This document shows, in pieces, positions 9,951 to 18,386 of a stretch of 64,000 bases of DNA. This DNA is from Bacillus atrophaeus (GTDB taxonomy: Bacteria; Bacillota; Bacilli; Bacillales; Bacillaceae): assembly GCF_001584335.1 (NCBI RefSeq), contig NZ_LSBB01000018.1, forward strand, positions 248,001 through 312,000, in the 5' to 3' direction. Below the pieces are notes generated by a model. It made no database searches. It saw only the letters and a program-made list of their open reading frames with translations, and was not told where the DNA came from. The position numbers were made by a program, and so were the translations under genes. The number at the start of each line of letters is the position of its first letter. Position 1 is the stretch's first letter.

Positions 9951-10017
9951 TTGAAACTTTTTCTTTTTTCTCCCGTACCAAATATGGGACAATAAATATG
10001 ATCGGAGGGGAAGGCTG

Positions 10018-11073
10018 ATGAGATTTGTTTATTTTATTCTGATGTCAGCTTTAATGTTTAGTTTATCGGCATGTGAACCATCTCATCAGCAGCAAAAGCA
10101 AGCATCGGCATCGGACAAAACAGAAAAAGACATCATTCCGCTGAAAAACGGCAAAGCTGATGAGGTGGAAGGATGGCTGAATGACCATACTATCCTTTAC
10201 ACAGCATCCGATCCGACGAAAAGCGAGCTTTTTGCATATGATCTATTTAAAGGCAAGGCTCAAAAGCTGTATGAGACAGAAGGCCAAATGGTGGATGTGC
10301 AAATAAATGAAAATAGGCATATGATTCTCTTGCAAATCACACACAGTCAACGGACGGCAATTGTTCTGCTGGATCAGAACGGGAAGAAGCTGTATGATAA
10401 AAATTATGAAACATATGAGCTGGAAGCCGCCTGGAATCAATATAACCCATATCAAATAATGGTTACGGTATTTACGCAGGATTGGGACTTTGATACATAT
10501 GTAGTGGACGCAAAAAAAGGACACTCAAAAGAAAGCCCGATACAGGTCCCTTTTATTCATTGGACTTCTGCTGATACGTTTGAGTATATAAAGAATGGAA
10601 AAAACAATGATTCCGGTCCTTTATATACGTACGACTTGAATACGAAGCGCGAAAAAAAACAGCTTGATGATGTTCTGGCCATTGATTCATTTCAAAATAT
10701 GCGCCTTGCTGTCAAATCGGCTTCAGACGAAAATGGAACATTTATTTTCCAGTGGCCGGGAGCCGATTCATCTGTCACATATGAGCTTCCGCTTCAGACG
10801 AAGTATTCAAGCCTCAGTCCGATGGAATACGATTATGACGAATCAGGCAGGCTGTTTTATACGTTCACACAAAGCGGCGGTGCGTATAAGCTCATCGAAG
10901 TTGACTTGGAGTCAAAAAAGAAAAGGGACATTCTCGATTCGGCTGAAATGGAGCCGATTCAAATTTCTCCAAACGGACAATTCGCTTTATACGGCTATCA
11001 ATTTGACCGTATAATATCGTTAAAGACTCACAAAGTTGAGCCTATCATAACAGAGAATGTGAAAGGAGATTAA
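10018..11073 (+). CDS. yqgU: YqgU, lipoprotein with beta-propeller-like repeats
   Basis: 351 residues. A signal peptide ends in the lipobox LSAC (Cys 19), so the mature protein should be lipid-anchored outside. The body has repeated short blocks such as NDHTILYTASD, LFAYDLFKGKAQKLYE and SPNGQFALYGYQF, the pattern of a WD40/TolB-like propeller. Function unknown. Its end carries the GGAGAT ribosome site of yqgV, six bases away, so the two are coupled. Confidence 0.85.
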   Translation: MRFVYFILMSALMFSLSACEPSHQQQKQASASDKTEKDIIPLKNGKADEVEGWLNDHTILYTASDPTKSELFAYDLFKGKAQKLYETEGQMVDVQINENRHMILLQITHSQRTAIVLLDQNGKKLYDKNYETYELEAAWNQYNPYQIMVTVFTQDWDFDTYVVDAKKGHSKESPIQVPFIHWTSADTFEYIKNGKNNDSGPLYTYDLNTKREKKQLDDVLAIDSFQNMRLAVKSASDENGTFIFQWPGADSSVTYELPLQTKYSSLSPMEYDYDESGRLFYTFTQSGGAYKLIEVDLESKKKRDILDSAEMEPIQISPNGQFALYGYQFDRIISLKTHKVEPIITENVKGD

Positions 11074-11079
11074 GTAACT

Positions 11080-11394
11080 ATGGCAATTGCAGATGTAACC
11101 ATTATTCCGATCGGAACAGAAACCCCAAGCGTCAGCGGGTATGTGGCGGATGTGCAAAAGATTTTGGAGGGCTACAAAGCGGAGGGGAAAATCAAATATC
11201 AGCTAACCCCGATGAATACCCTAATCGAAGGGGAACTCAGCGACCTATTTACGGTCATTCAGGCCATACACGAAGCGCCATTCCAAAAAGGGCTTCACAG
11301 AGTGGCGACGAACATCCGTATAGACGACAGACGCGACAAAGAGACGACGCTTGAAAGCAAAATCATAAGTGTCAATAAACATCTGAATCAATAA
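11080..11394 (+). CDS. yqgV: YqgV, MTH1187/YkoF-family thiamine-binding-like protein
   Basis: 104 residues, a full-length UPF0045 domain: MAIADVTIIPIGTETPSVSG at the start, then IKYQLTPMNTLIEGE and a C-terminal strand/helix pair. The family folds as a ferredoxin-like domain and some members bind thiamine or related small molecules. Cytosolic. It is coupled to the lipoprotein gene yqgU and followed by a terminator. Confidence 0.85.
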   Translation: MAIADVTIIPIGTETPSVSGYVADVQKILEGYKAEGKIKYQLTPMNTLIEGELSDLFTVIQAIHEAPFQKGLHRVATNIRIDDRRDKETTLESKIISVNKHLNQ

Positions 11395-11427
11395 AAAAAT
11401 GCCTGTATCCGATGGATACGGGCATTA
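11395..11427. terminator. Bidirectional terminator between yqgV and yqgW
   Basis: The stem aatgcctgtatcc / ggatacgggcatt has a 3-base loop. The A run at its left edge gives a T run on the minus strand, so it best serves yqgW and may also stop yqgV. Confidence 0.75.
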
Positions 11428-11598
11428 GTGTACTGTCGGATAACCGCTGTTGATGACCGTCATGACTGTAAACCAGCCAAAAACAAACAGGGTTGCTCCG
11501 GCAAACAGAAAACCGAGTATATTTTTATTTCTTACAGAACGCAGAACTCCCCAAACAGCAAAAAGTGTGACAAGGCCAAAAATCACCATCAGTAACAT
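11425..11598 (-). CDS. yqgW: YqgW, small two-helix membrane protein
   Basis: 57 residues starting MLLMVIFGLVTLFAVWG. This ATG has an AAAGGGGGC ribosome site 4-12 bases upstream; a longer reading from 11661 lacks one. Two hydrophobic segments (about 2-20 and 26-48) flank a basic turn (RSVRNKN). Function unknown. Confidence 0.75.
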   Translation of the reverse strand: MLLMVIFGLVTLFAVWGVLRSVRNKNILGFLFAGATLFVFGWFTVMTVINSGYPTVH

Positions 11599-11750
11599 TA
11601 TGCAGCCCCCTTTGTCATTGAAACCTGCAATTCTTTCCAGTTTTATTTTAACCGTTTTCATTGTGTTTGTCGATAGAGTTTCCTTATTGTTTGTTTGAAT
11701 CTTTTTTGAAAAACCTTCATAATAGAGCAGAAAGGAAAGAGGTGGATCAT

Positions 11751-12389
11751 GTGAAGTGGAGACGTATGCCTGTAGGGCCTATTCAGGCCAATGCTTATTT
11801 TTTAATCAGTGAGGATCAGTCATGTCTGATTTTTGATCCGGGAGGCGAAGGGGATAAAATCAACCGATACATAAAAGAAAAAGGCCTTAAGCCATTGGCG
11901 ATTTTACTTACCCATGCCCATTTTGACCATATCGGAGCGCTTGATGATGTAAGAGATAAATGGAACATTCCTGTCTACCTTCATCAAAAGGAAAAGGAAT
12001 GGCTGACGGATTCTTCATTAAACGGATCTGGACTTTTGAGAGGAATCGAAGTCACTGCAAAGCCTGCTGATCATTTAATAGAAGGTGACGGTGAGCTGAA
12101 TATCGGACCTTTTCATTTGGAAACGCTTTTTACACCGGGGCATTCGCCGGGAAGCGTTTCTTACTACGTGAGAGATGCAGATCTGGTCATCTCAGGAGAT
12201 GTTTTATTCCAAGGAGGCATCGGACGAACCGATTTGCATGGCGGTGACCAAGAAACCCTCCTTACGTCCATTCATGAAAAGTTACTTACGCTCCCAGAAC
12301 ACACATTAGTATTAAGCGGCCACGGACCGGAAACAGATGTGCAGACGGAGCAGGACCAAAATCCGTTTTTAAATGGCTTTTCATTATAA
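11751..12389 (+). CDS. yqgX: YqgX, metallo-beta-lactamase-fold hydrolase (glyoxalase II-like)
   Basis: 212 residues from GTG 11751, preceded by AGGAAAGAGG at 7-8 bases. The dinuclear metal motif THAHFDHIGALD (HxHxDH), then TPGHSPGS, VISGDVLFQGGIGRTD and LSGHGPET supply the remaining ligands. The family hydrolyses thioesters such as S-lactoylglutathione; Bacillus uses bacillithiol, so an acyl-bacillithiol or other thioester is the likelier substrate (inference). Cytosolic. Terminated at once. Confidence 0.88.
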   Translation: MKWRRMPVGPIQANAYFLISEDQSCLIFDPGGEGDKINRYIKEKGLKPLAILLTHAHFDHIGALDDVRDKWNIPVYLHQKEKEWLTDSSLNGSGLLRGIEVTAKPADHLIEGDGELNIGPFHLETLFTPGHSPGSVSYYVRDADLVISGDVLFQGGIGRTDLHGGDQETLLTSIHEKLLTLPEHTLVLSGHGPETDVQTEQDQNPFLNGFSL

Positions 12390-12424
12390 AAAAGAGACAA
12401 ACCGTTTTGGTTTGTCTCTTTTTG
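12389..12424 (+). terminator. Intrinsic terminator after yqgX
   Basis: The stem aaaaagagacaaacc / ggtttgtctcttttt, with a 5-6 base loop. It is symmetric enough to work both ways and lies just past the yqgY stop as well. Confidence 0.9.
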
Positions 12425-12428
12425 CATG

Positions 12429-12674
12429 TTAATGCCCTCCCCCGCCGGGAACCATGATAAAGATCGAGTAGTATGTAAATCCGGCAAAGAAAATTGTTAA
12501 GTAAGCGCCAAAAATATAAATATACATGCGTTCTGTTAAATTCAAATACGATAAAAACACGAAAAGTACAGTTTGCCCAAAAAATAAAAGAGATGCGTCC
12601 TTCATGTCCCCCAAATAAAACATCACTGCGAAAATTCCCGTCCAAAATCCTAACACCCGGAACATGCGATTCAT
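12429..12674 (-). CDS. yqgY: YqgY, small membrane protein of unknown function
   Basis: 81 residues, ATG preceded by GGGAGGGG on the minus strand. Three hydrophobic segments are visible (about 7-22, 27-44, 49-73), ending in an unusual PGGGGH tail. Unknown function. It is divergent from mgsR, with a 237-base shared upstream region. Confidence 0.75.
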   Translation of the reverse strand: MNRMFRVLGFWTGIFAVMFYLGDMKDASLLFFGQTVLFVFLSYLNLTERMYIYIFGAYLTIFFAGFTYYSIFIMVPGGGGH

Positions 12675-12842
12675 TTTTTTATCCCCTCCCGAGAGTCTAT
12701 CTGATTTTTATTATAATGGATCGCAAGCTCAAATGTAAACATTTTCATTATTATAATTAAGATGGAATAAATTCCTTTGATTGCGTTTTCTATTATATGT
12801 TCCTCTTTTCAAAAGAATCCTGAAAAAATATGTAGAAAATGT

Positions 12843-12868
12843 GTTTAATACAAAAAAGATCGGGGTAC
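12843..12868 (+). promoter_or_regulatory. SigB-type promoter of mgsR
   Basis: GTTTAA (12843-12848), a 14-base spacer, then GGGTAC (12863-12868), against the general-stress consensus GTTTAA-N12-15-GGGTAT. It lies 44 bases upstream of mgsR, a known SigB-dependent gene in B. subtilis. Confidence 0.85.
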
Positions 12869-12911
12869 ATATTCTACAAAGAGATGGTTATAATCGGAGG
12901 AGGAACTACAC

Positions 12912-13292
12912 ATGGAAGAACTAACATTTTATTCGTACCCAAGCTGCACGTCTTGCAGAAAAACAAAACATTGGCTAAAAGCTCATCAGATTGATTTCAA
13001 CGAACGTCACCTATTCAGAGAAACCCCGACAATGGAAGAGTTAAAGTACATTTTGTCCCTTACGACAGAAGGCATTGATGAGATTCTGGCAACGAGAAGC
13101 CAAACTTTTAAAGAGCTGAACTTAAATATTGAAGAGATGACAGTCAATGAAGTGCTGGACCTGTTAATCGAAAAACCAAAGCTTTTGCGCCGCCCTATCC
13201 TTGTTGACAACAGAAAACTCGTTATCGGCTATAATCCGGGAGAACTTTTGAAACTGACTAAAAAGAAAACGGTTCATCAATCCGTATCATGA
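12912..13292 (+). CDS. mgsR: MgsR, Spx/ArsC-family stress regulator
   Basis: 126 residues of the Spx/ArsC fold. The N-terminal redox motif is YPSCTSCRKTKHWL (CxxC at about 12-15), and the C-terminal RRPILVDNRKLVIGYNPGEL is typical of the family. In B. subtilis MgsR interacts with RNA polymerase and modulates a subset of the SigB regulon, and is itself SigB-dependent. The promoter upstream agrees. A strong terminator follows. Confidence 0.9.
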   Translation: MEELTFYSYPSCTSCRKTKHWLKAHQIDFNERHLFRETPTMEELKYILSLTTEGIDEILATRSQTFKELNLNIEEMTVNEVLDLLIEKPKLLRRPILVDNRKLVIGYNPGELLKLTKKKTVHQSVS

Positions 13293-13293
13293 T

Positions 13294-13345
13294 GAAAAAA
13301 CGAAGATCCGCTGAGTGAATTGTTCAGCTTATCTTCGTTTTTTCA
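13294..13345 (+). terminator. Intrinsic terminator after mgsR
   Basis: The stem aaaaaacgaagat / atcttcgtttttt with an inner gctga/tcagc helix. The facing tRNA transcript from the minus strand could also end here. Confidence 0.92.
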
Positions 13346-13355
13346 GGTTGTGAAA

Positions 13356-13426
13356 CTGGGCTAGCTGGGTTCGAACCAACGATCACGGAGTCAAAGTCCA
13401 TTGCCTTACCACTTGGCTATAGCCCA
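13356..13426 (-). tRNA. tRNA-Gln (anticodon TTG), CCA not encoded
   Basis: The minus strand reads as a full cloverleaf: acceptor TGGGCTA / TAGCCCA, D arm GCC-AAGTGGTAA-GGC, anticodon stem ATGGA / TCCGT around loop CTTTGAC (anticodon TTG), a 4-base variable region and T arm GTTGG-TTCGAAC-CCAGC, then discriminator G. The next bases are TTT, so the 3' CCA must be added after transcription. It stands alone between mgsR and rsbRD, facing mgsR. Confidence 0.95.
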
Positions 13427-13556
13427 TCGGGTTGGTATGAATAGTATGTGCAAAGAAACGCACCGTATACATATGGACTAAAAAAGTTGTGTTTCTGATT
13501 TTTGCAGAATCAGTTTTCAGAGAGGAAATAGATGGACCAATTACAGGAGGTACCCA

Positions 13557-14408
13557 ATGGAAAAGGCTAATGTAGCTCTATATCAATATTTAACAGAGCA
13601 TGCAAACGAAATGACATATCAATGGCTGCAGAAGAGGACGCCAAAAGAAACCTTGCATTATATTGCTGACAGAGAGTCGGAAACTGAATTGAAAGAAAGG
13701 GAGCAGCATGAGGCATTGATTTCTATTGTTGCAAAAGCTCTTACAGGAAAAGAGGAAACGGGAGAGGAGCTTAACAAATGGGCGCTTCAGTTTGCCAGAG
13801 ACCGCGCGGTTCATGAAGTGCCTGTGTTTGAAAGTGTCGGCCAGTTTAAGATTTTCAGGGGAATCGTGTGGAGCAGGGTGCAGGCGTTTAGCGAAACTTG
13901 TTCCCAAGAGATTGCAAAGCAGGATGTGTTTGATTGGAGTGAAAGACTGAATCACACAATTGATGAGATCATAGAAGTGTTTACAGAAGAATATCATCAG
14001 GTTACGATCATTCAGCTAAACGCGCAAAAAGAGATGATTAATGAATTAAGCGCTCCGATTATGCCGATTTCAGAGGGGATCGGAATACTCCCGCTTGTCG
14101 GTGAAATTGATACTTATCGGGCTAGAACGATTTTAGAATCCGTTCTAGAGCAATGTTCAGCATTGCGTCTGTCTTATTTATTTTTGGATATTTCAGGTGT
14201 GCCCATCGTTGATACAATGGTGGCGTATCAAATTTTTAAAGTCATCGACAGCACTAAGCTTCTCGGCATTGAGACCATCATATCTGGCATCAGGCCTGAA
14301 ATAGCCCAAACAGTCGTTAAACTTGGGATCGACTTTTCAAATGTGAAAACAGAAAGAAGTCTCGTGAAAGCTTTATCCAAAAGAGGCTTTAAAATTCATG
14401 AATCTTGA
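13557..14408 (+). CDS. rsbRD: RsbRD, stressosome co-antagonist (RsbR paralogue)
   Basis: 283 residues, ATG after an AGGAGGT site. The N-terminal half (about 1-155) is the degenerate globin-like sensor domain; the C-terminal half is a STAS domain starting around PIMPISEGIGILPLVGEIDT. Both conserved phosphorylatable threonines of RsbR proteins are present, in DISGVPIVDTMVA and GIRPEIAQTVVKLG. It should join RsbS and RsbT in stressosomes that control SigB. Its neighbour mgsR is SigB-driven. Confidence 0.92.
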   Translation: MEKANVALYQYLTEHANEMTYQWLQKRTPKETLHYIADRESETELKEREQHEALISIVAKALTGKEETGEELNKWALQFARDRAVHEVPVFESVGQFKIFRGIVWSRVQAFSETCSQEIAKQDVFDWSERLNHTIDEIIEVFTEEYHQVTIIQLNAQKEMINELSAPIMPISEGIGILPLVGEIDTYRARTILESVLEQCSALRLSYLFLDISGVPIVDTMVAYQIFKVIDSTKLLGIETIISGIRPEIAQTVVKLGIDFSNVKTERSLVKALSKRGFKIHES

Positions 14409-14457
14409 GCACTCTCATTGGGGGTGTTTTTTTTATGAGCGAAGAGAGGGGAGAGAA

Positions 14458-14486
14458 AGACTGAACAGCAGTATGCTATTCAGCCT
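14458..14486 (-). terminator. Terminator overlapping the end of yqhB
   Basis: gactgaacagc / gctattcagcc form a stem that includes the last codons of yqhB. On the minus strand it runs into TCTTTCTC, a moderate T tract. On the plus strand TTTTT follows, so it may also end rsbRD. Confidence 0.65.
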
Positions 14487-15834
14487 TTTTAACTTCTATA
14501 AATAAAATATGGTGGCTGTCAATGTCTTTCACTTTAAAGGCATAACCGTCATATTCGATGACACTTTCAGGTGCAGCGTCAATATCCTGGGTGAGAAACC
14601 AGCCGCCGATTGTATCCACTTCTTCATCTGATAAATCGGTTCCCAGCAGATCATTTACTTGGCTGACTAATACTTTTGCGTTCAGCATATAATGATTTTT
14701 GTCCAATTCGCGAATATGAGGGATTTCATCCGCGTCAAATTCGTCACGGATTTCTCCCACGATTTCCTCAACAATATCTTCAACGGTCACCAATCCCGAT
14801 GTACCGCCATATTCATCTATCAGTATTGCCATATGAGTGCGTTCTTTTTGCATTTTGATTAATAATTGATAAATGGGAATGGTTTCGATCACATGTATGA
14901 CTGGCTGGATAAATGGGTCCAACTGTTCTTTTGTAAATGAAAACCGCTCTGACAATAGAGAGAACAGCACTTCTTTTATATTCATCACACCGATGACATG
15001 GTCCTTGTCTTCTTTTACTACAGGGTAGCGTGTGTATTTGGTTTGCTTGATAATTTCCTGAAGGCTTTCTACAGACTCGTCATCTATTGGCAAGCTGACC
15101 ATTTCATTTCTTGGCACCATTATTTCTTTGGCCATACGCTTATCAAATGTGAAAATATTGTTCATGTACTTTAACTCGCTTTTTTTAATCTCTCCGCTTT
15201 TATAGCTTTCAGCCAACAGAACCCTTAGCTCTTCTTCTGTATAAGCCAATTCAGTTTCCGAGGCCGGCTTTAAACCGAACATGCCGGTAATCAATCGGGC
15301 TGATTGATTGAGCACCCAGATAAACGGAAACATGATTTTATAAAACCAAATCATTGGTTTTGCAAACATCAGGGTAATGCTCTCTGCTTTCTGAATAGCG
15401 AAGCTTTTCGGTGCCAATTCTCCAATGACGACATTCAGATAAGTGACTAATAAAAATGCAATCACAAGTGACAGGAAATGTGTCAAAGACTCATGGAGCC
15501 CCAATTTCAAGAAGAGGGGATGAAGCAACGTTTGAACTGTTGGTTCTCCGAGCCACCCAAGCCCCAAAGCTGTCACTGTAATTCCTAATTGGCAGGCAGA
15601 CAAATATTCATCAAGATGCGTGATGACATGTTTTGCTGCTTTTGCGCCTTTTATTTCTTTTGCGACATATTGGTCAATTCTGGAGCGTCTTACTTTTACA
15701 ATAGAAAATTCTATGGCAACAAAAAATGCGGTTACCATGATTAAAACGGCTACTGCTATTAATTTAGTATATTCCAATGGTCTGCCTTCACTAAGGAAGG
15801 CGTACACCTCCCTTTTCCGATCATCTTCTAACAT
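14476..15834 (-). CDS. yqhB: YqhB, CNNM/CBS/CorC-type membrane protein (HlyC/CorC family)
   Basis: 452 residues. The N-terminal CNNM domain has about four membrane helices (about 22-170). A CBS pair follows (about 215-345; [16 protein letters not shown] and [10 protein letters not shown]). The CorC/HlyC domain follows at about 365-450. Relatives move or regulate Mg2+/Co2+ or other cations. The ATG follows GGTGG at about 6 bases. It is divergent from the CorA-like yqxL, so the pair suggests divalent-cation handling. Confidence 0.88.
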   Translation of the reverse strand: MLEDDRKREVYAFLSEGRPLEYTKLIAVAVLIMVTAFFVAIEFSIVKVRRSRIDQYVAKEIKGAKAAKHVITHLDEYLSACQLGITVTALGLGWLGEPTVQTLLHPLFLKLGLHESLTHFLSLVIAFLLVTYLNVVIGELAPKSFAIQKAESITLMFAKPMIWFYKIMFPFIWVLNQSARLITGMFGLKPASETELAYTEEELRVLLAESYKSGEIKKSELKYMNNIFTFDKRMAKEIMVPRNEMVSLPIDDESVESLQEIIKQTKYTRYPVVKEDKDHVIGVMNIKEVLFSLLSERFSFTKEQLDPFIQPVIHVIETIPIYQLLIKMQKERTHMAILIDEYGGTSGLVTVEDIVEEIVGEIRDEFDADEIPHIRELDKNHYMLNAKVLVSQVNDLLGTDLSDEEVDTIGGWFLTQDIDAAPESVIEYDGYAFKVKDIDSHHILFIEVKKAE

Positions 15835-15945
15835 TCAATACCACCGCGTTATGTTCATAAAACATATAGAGAAACCTCTTATGAAGTTTAAGATGTATGA
15901 CTTTTGGCAAATAAAGAGTTAAATAAGAATTTGGAGGACAAAGTG

Positions 15946-16899
15946 ATGAAGATTCATTCGGGAGAGGATTGGTTTTGGTACCAATTAGGCCCTCAGGAAA
16001 AAAAGCAAGGGAAGGAACTGATTCATTTCTCTCATTGGCCGCAATGTGAAAAGTGGTTCGAAAATGAACATCACATCAATTTCTTGCGAGTAGATACTAA
16101 TGAGCTCGATAATGAAGCGGTGTACGGTTCTTTCATTTACGACCAAGGGCTTGAACAAGAAAAAGACCATACAGTTTTTCATTTTTATATCACCAGACAA
16201 TATTTTTTTACGATAAACTTTGATTTCTCAGTTCTTGAAGGGATCAAAAAAGAACATGTGATTCAGCAAATGAAAAGAACAGACAATGCGTTTGAAGGAT
16301 TTTTCATTTTGCTTGGAGAATTGATGAATGCGTATTTAATCGGCTTAGATGAATTTGAGGTAAAACTGAGAAAATTGAAGTGGCAAATATATGCGGACAA
16401 CAGCAAAAGCATTGTAAATCGCGTTCACAAGCTTCGGCACGAACTGATGATTTGGAAAGGCCAGATACTGAGTGTGAAGAAAATTGAAATGGCTTTAAAA
16501 GAAGCCTTTATGCCGAAAAATGACCAGAAAAAAGATTATCAAAGAACGCATCATAAAATAGACAGAGGTTTTACATATGTCAGCGAATTCGAGGGGGAAC
16601 TTAGCAATCTCATGCATTCAGAAGAAGTCATCACCTCTCAAAGAGGAAATGAGATCGTTAAGGCACTGACTATTTTTACGACTCTCTTTACGCCAATGAC
16701 CGCTCTCGGCGCGCTTTGGGGGATGAACTTTGAGGTAATGCCTGAACTGAATTTGAAGTATGGCTATGTTTTTTCTATCATCTTAATTCTGATTTCTACG
16801 TTATTGATCTATATTTACTTAAGAAAGAAAGGCTGGACAGGAGATATGCTGAAAGACCGGGAGAAGAAATACTTTCGGAAAAAGCGATCCCGTAAGTGA
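15946..16899 (+). CDS. yqxL: YqxL, CorA-like magnesium/cobalt transporter
   Basis: 317 residues from ATG 15946, after GGAGG at 15932-15936. A large soluble helical domain (to about 250) ends in two membrane helices; the loop carries the CorA filter motif GMN in GALWGMNFEVMPE. The Lys/Arg-rich C-terminus (RKKRSRK) fits the cytosolic basic tail of CorA. It should form a pentameric cation channel. No magnesium riboswitch is seen in the short upstream region shared with yqhB. Confidence 0.87.
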   Translation: MKIHSGEDWFWYQLGPQEKKQGKELIHFSHWPQCEKWFENEHHINFLRVDTNELDNEAVYGSFIYDQGLEQEKDHTVFHFYITRQYFFTINFDFSVLEGIKKEHVIQQMKRTDNAFEGFFILLGELMNAYLIGLDEFEVKLRKLKWQIYADNSKSIVNRVHKLRHELMIWKGQILSVKKIEMALKEAFMPKNDQKKDYQRTHHKIDRGFTYVSEFEGELSNLMHSEEVITSQRGNEIVKALTIFTTLFTPMTALGALWGMNFEVMPELNLKYGYVFSIILILISTLLIYIYLRKKGWTGDMLKDREKKYFRKKRSRK

Positions 16900-16905
16900 A
16901 GTTGA

Positions 16906-16931
16906 AGGAAGGGAAAACCCCTTCTTTTTTA
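16906..16931 (+). terminator. Intrinsic terminator after yqxL
   Basis: The stem gaaggg / cccttc over an AAAAC loop ends in TTTTTT. Confidence 0.8.
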
Positions 16932-17134
16932 TATAAAAGCATTGACTTTCTACCCGAGTGAAATGGGACGAAACTTCGCAATGTGGCAGACATTCAAATG
17001 TTGTTTGGAAATAACGTACAAAAGAAAACAGCTTATCCGGGGTGCGGGAGCCAAAAGTTTGGACGCCAAACTCCCTTGCAAAAATATTATTGGGATTTAC
17101 GGGCAGGTCTTCTATGAAGGCCTGCCCTTTTTTT
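16932..17134 (+). ncRNA. Structured, terminator-ended intergenic segment upstream of comG (candidate RNA)
   Basis: No convincing gene lies here. The segment holds a small hairpin (aatgt/acatt, 16980-16994), a two-part hairpin (gggag 17046-17050 with ctccc 17071-17075, enclosing tttgg/ccaaa) and a strong intrinsic terminator (gggcaggtcttc / gaaggcctgccc, 17101-17127, then seven Ts). A terminator this good needs a transcript; yqxL already has its own at 16906-16931. A weak promoter-like pair (TTCAAA 16993, TACAAA 17017, spacing 18) would give an RNA of about 105 bases. I could not match it to a known riboswitch. The terminator is solid, the RNA is an inference. Confidence 0.4.
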
Positions 17135-17211
17135 GTTCACTGATATTTAAAATAGGGTTATGAATGACAATCCAGCTTCTTGAAAGGAAGATTATCCTGT
17201 TTTACCTGCCC

Positions 17212-17255
17212 AAAATCCTTATTTAAGCCTATTTGTATTGAGAAAAATCAATTTT
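17212..17255 (+). promoter_or_regulatory. Paired ComK boxes of the comG operon
   Basis: The downstream box is a perfect AAAA-N5-TTTT (17243-17255). The upstream box is AAAA-N5-ATTT (17212-17224), one mismatch. They are 18 bases apart, one of the spacings known for ComK K-boxes. Confidence 0.8.
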
Positions 17256-17261
17256 GCACTT

Positions 17262-17290
17262 TTGAAGATATCTATTCGTTTACATACAAT
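17262..17290 (+). promoter_or_regulatory. SigA-type promoter of comG
   Basis: TTGAAG (17262-17267), 17 bases, TACAAT (17285-17290), directly after the ComK boxes and 25 bases before the comGA start. ComK activation of a weak SigA promoter is the established mode. Confidence 0.7.
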
Positions 17291-17315
17291 TCAATGTGAA
17301 AGGAGGGAAATTCCA

Positions 17316-18386
17316 TTGGATACGATAGAAAAAACTAGCAGAACATTAATTGAAGAGGCATATTCCGTGAAGGCCTCGGATATTCACATTGTACCAAGGG
17401 AGCAAGATGCTTTGATCCATTTTCGGATTGACCATGCGTTGCTGAAGAAGCGGACAATGAAAAAGGAAGAGTGCGTTCGGCTCATTTCCCATTTTAAATT
17501 TCTGTCAGCCATGGATATAGGAGAAAGGCGGAAGCCGCAAAGTGGTTCACTTTCTTTAAAGCTTAAAAAAGGGACAGTTTATCTCAGAATGTCGACACTT
17601 CCAACGATTAATGATGAAAGCCTCGTGATCAGAGTTTTGCCTCAGCATAATATTCCTGCGATCGAAAGACTGTCCCTGTTCCCAAAGACAGGCGCCACGC
17701 TGCTATCCTTTTTAAAGCACTCCCACGGCCTCATTATTTTTACCGGTCCGACTGGCTCAGGGAAATCTACCACCCTATATTCACTGGTTCAATATGCAAA
17801 AAAGCATTTCAACCGAAATATTATCACTCTCGAAGATCCTGTGGAAACAAGAGATCAGGATGTCTTGCAGGTACAGGTGAATGAAAAAGCCGGCATTACG
17901 TACTCAGCGGGCCTGAAGGCGATTTTGCGCCATGATCCAGACATGATTGTTCTGGGGGAAATCAGAGATGCTGAAACAGCAAAAATCGCCGTGCGGGCTG
18001 CTATGACAGGCCATTTGGTATTAACAAGCCTGCACACAAGAGATGCCAAGGGCGCCATTTACAGACTGCTTGAATTCGGAGTAAATATGAATGAAATAGA
18101 GCAAACAGCGATTGCGATAGCAGCCCAGCGATTAGTCGACTTAACCTGTCCATTTTGTGAAAACGGCTGTTCCTCTGTTTATTGCCGGATTACACGTGAT
18201 GTAAGGCGAGCGACCATTTATGAGCTTCTTTACGGGAAAAATCTTCAGCAATGTATACAAGAAGCTAGAGGAGAACGGGCCAATTATCAGTACCGAACCT
18301 TACGGCAGATTATCAGAAAAGGAATCGCGCTTGGCTATATAACGACGAATAATTACGACCGGTGGGTTTATCATGAAGAGGATTAA
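17316..18386 (+). CDS. comGA: ComGA, traffic ATPase of the competence pilus
   Basis: 356 residues from TTG 17316, which follows AAAGGAGGG at 6 bases; longer readings lack a ribosome site. It is a GspE/PilB-type ATPase: Walker A GPTGSGKST (about 148-156), Asp box GEIRDAETA, His box AMTGHLVLTSLHTRDA, and a C-terminal four-Cys zinc motif CPFCENGCSSVYC. It powers assembly of the pseudopilus that brings DNA to the cell surface and in B. subtilis also inhibits growth in competent cells. First gene of comGA-comGG; overlaps comGB by 14 bases. Confidence 0.95.
   Translation: MDTIEKTSRTLIEEAYSVKASDIHIVPREQDALIHFRIDHALLKKRTMKKEECVRLISHFKFLSAMDIGERRKPQSGSLSLKLKKGTVYLRMSTLPTINDESLVIRVLPQHNIPAIERLSLFPKTGATLLSFLKHSHGLIIFTGPTGSGKSTTLYSLVQYAKKHFNRNIITLEDPVETRDQDVLQVQVNEKAGITYSAGLKAILRHDPDMIVLGEIRDAETAKIAVRAAMTGHLVLTSLHTRDAKGAIYRLLEFGVNMNEIEQTAIAIAAQRLVDLTCPFCENGCSSVYCRITRDVRRATIYELLYGKNLQQCIQEARGERANYQYRTLRQIIRKGIALGYITTNNYDRWVYHEED

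Noticed and set aside
13340..13440. tRNA-associated integration site
   Set aside because: No direct repeat of the tRNA 3' end, integrase or foreign-looking sequence nearby; genes on both sides follow the expected order.
13590..13997. 135-codon open frame on the minus strand inside rsbRD
   Set aside because: Cys/Phe-rich, no domain, opposite to a complete RsbR-type gene.
16932..17134. Magnesium M-box or cyclic-di-GMP riboswitch next to the CorA-like gene
   Set aside because: The segment is downstream of yqxL, too short for an M-box, and lacks the conserved GGACGCAAAGC-type core of cyclic-di-GMP-I aptamers.
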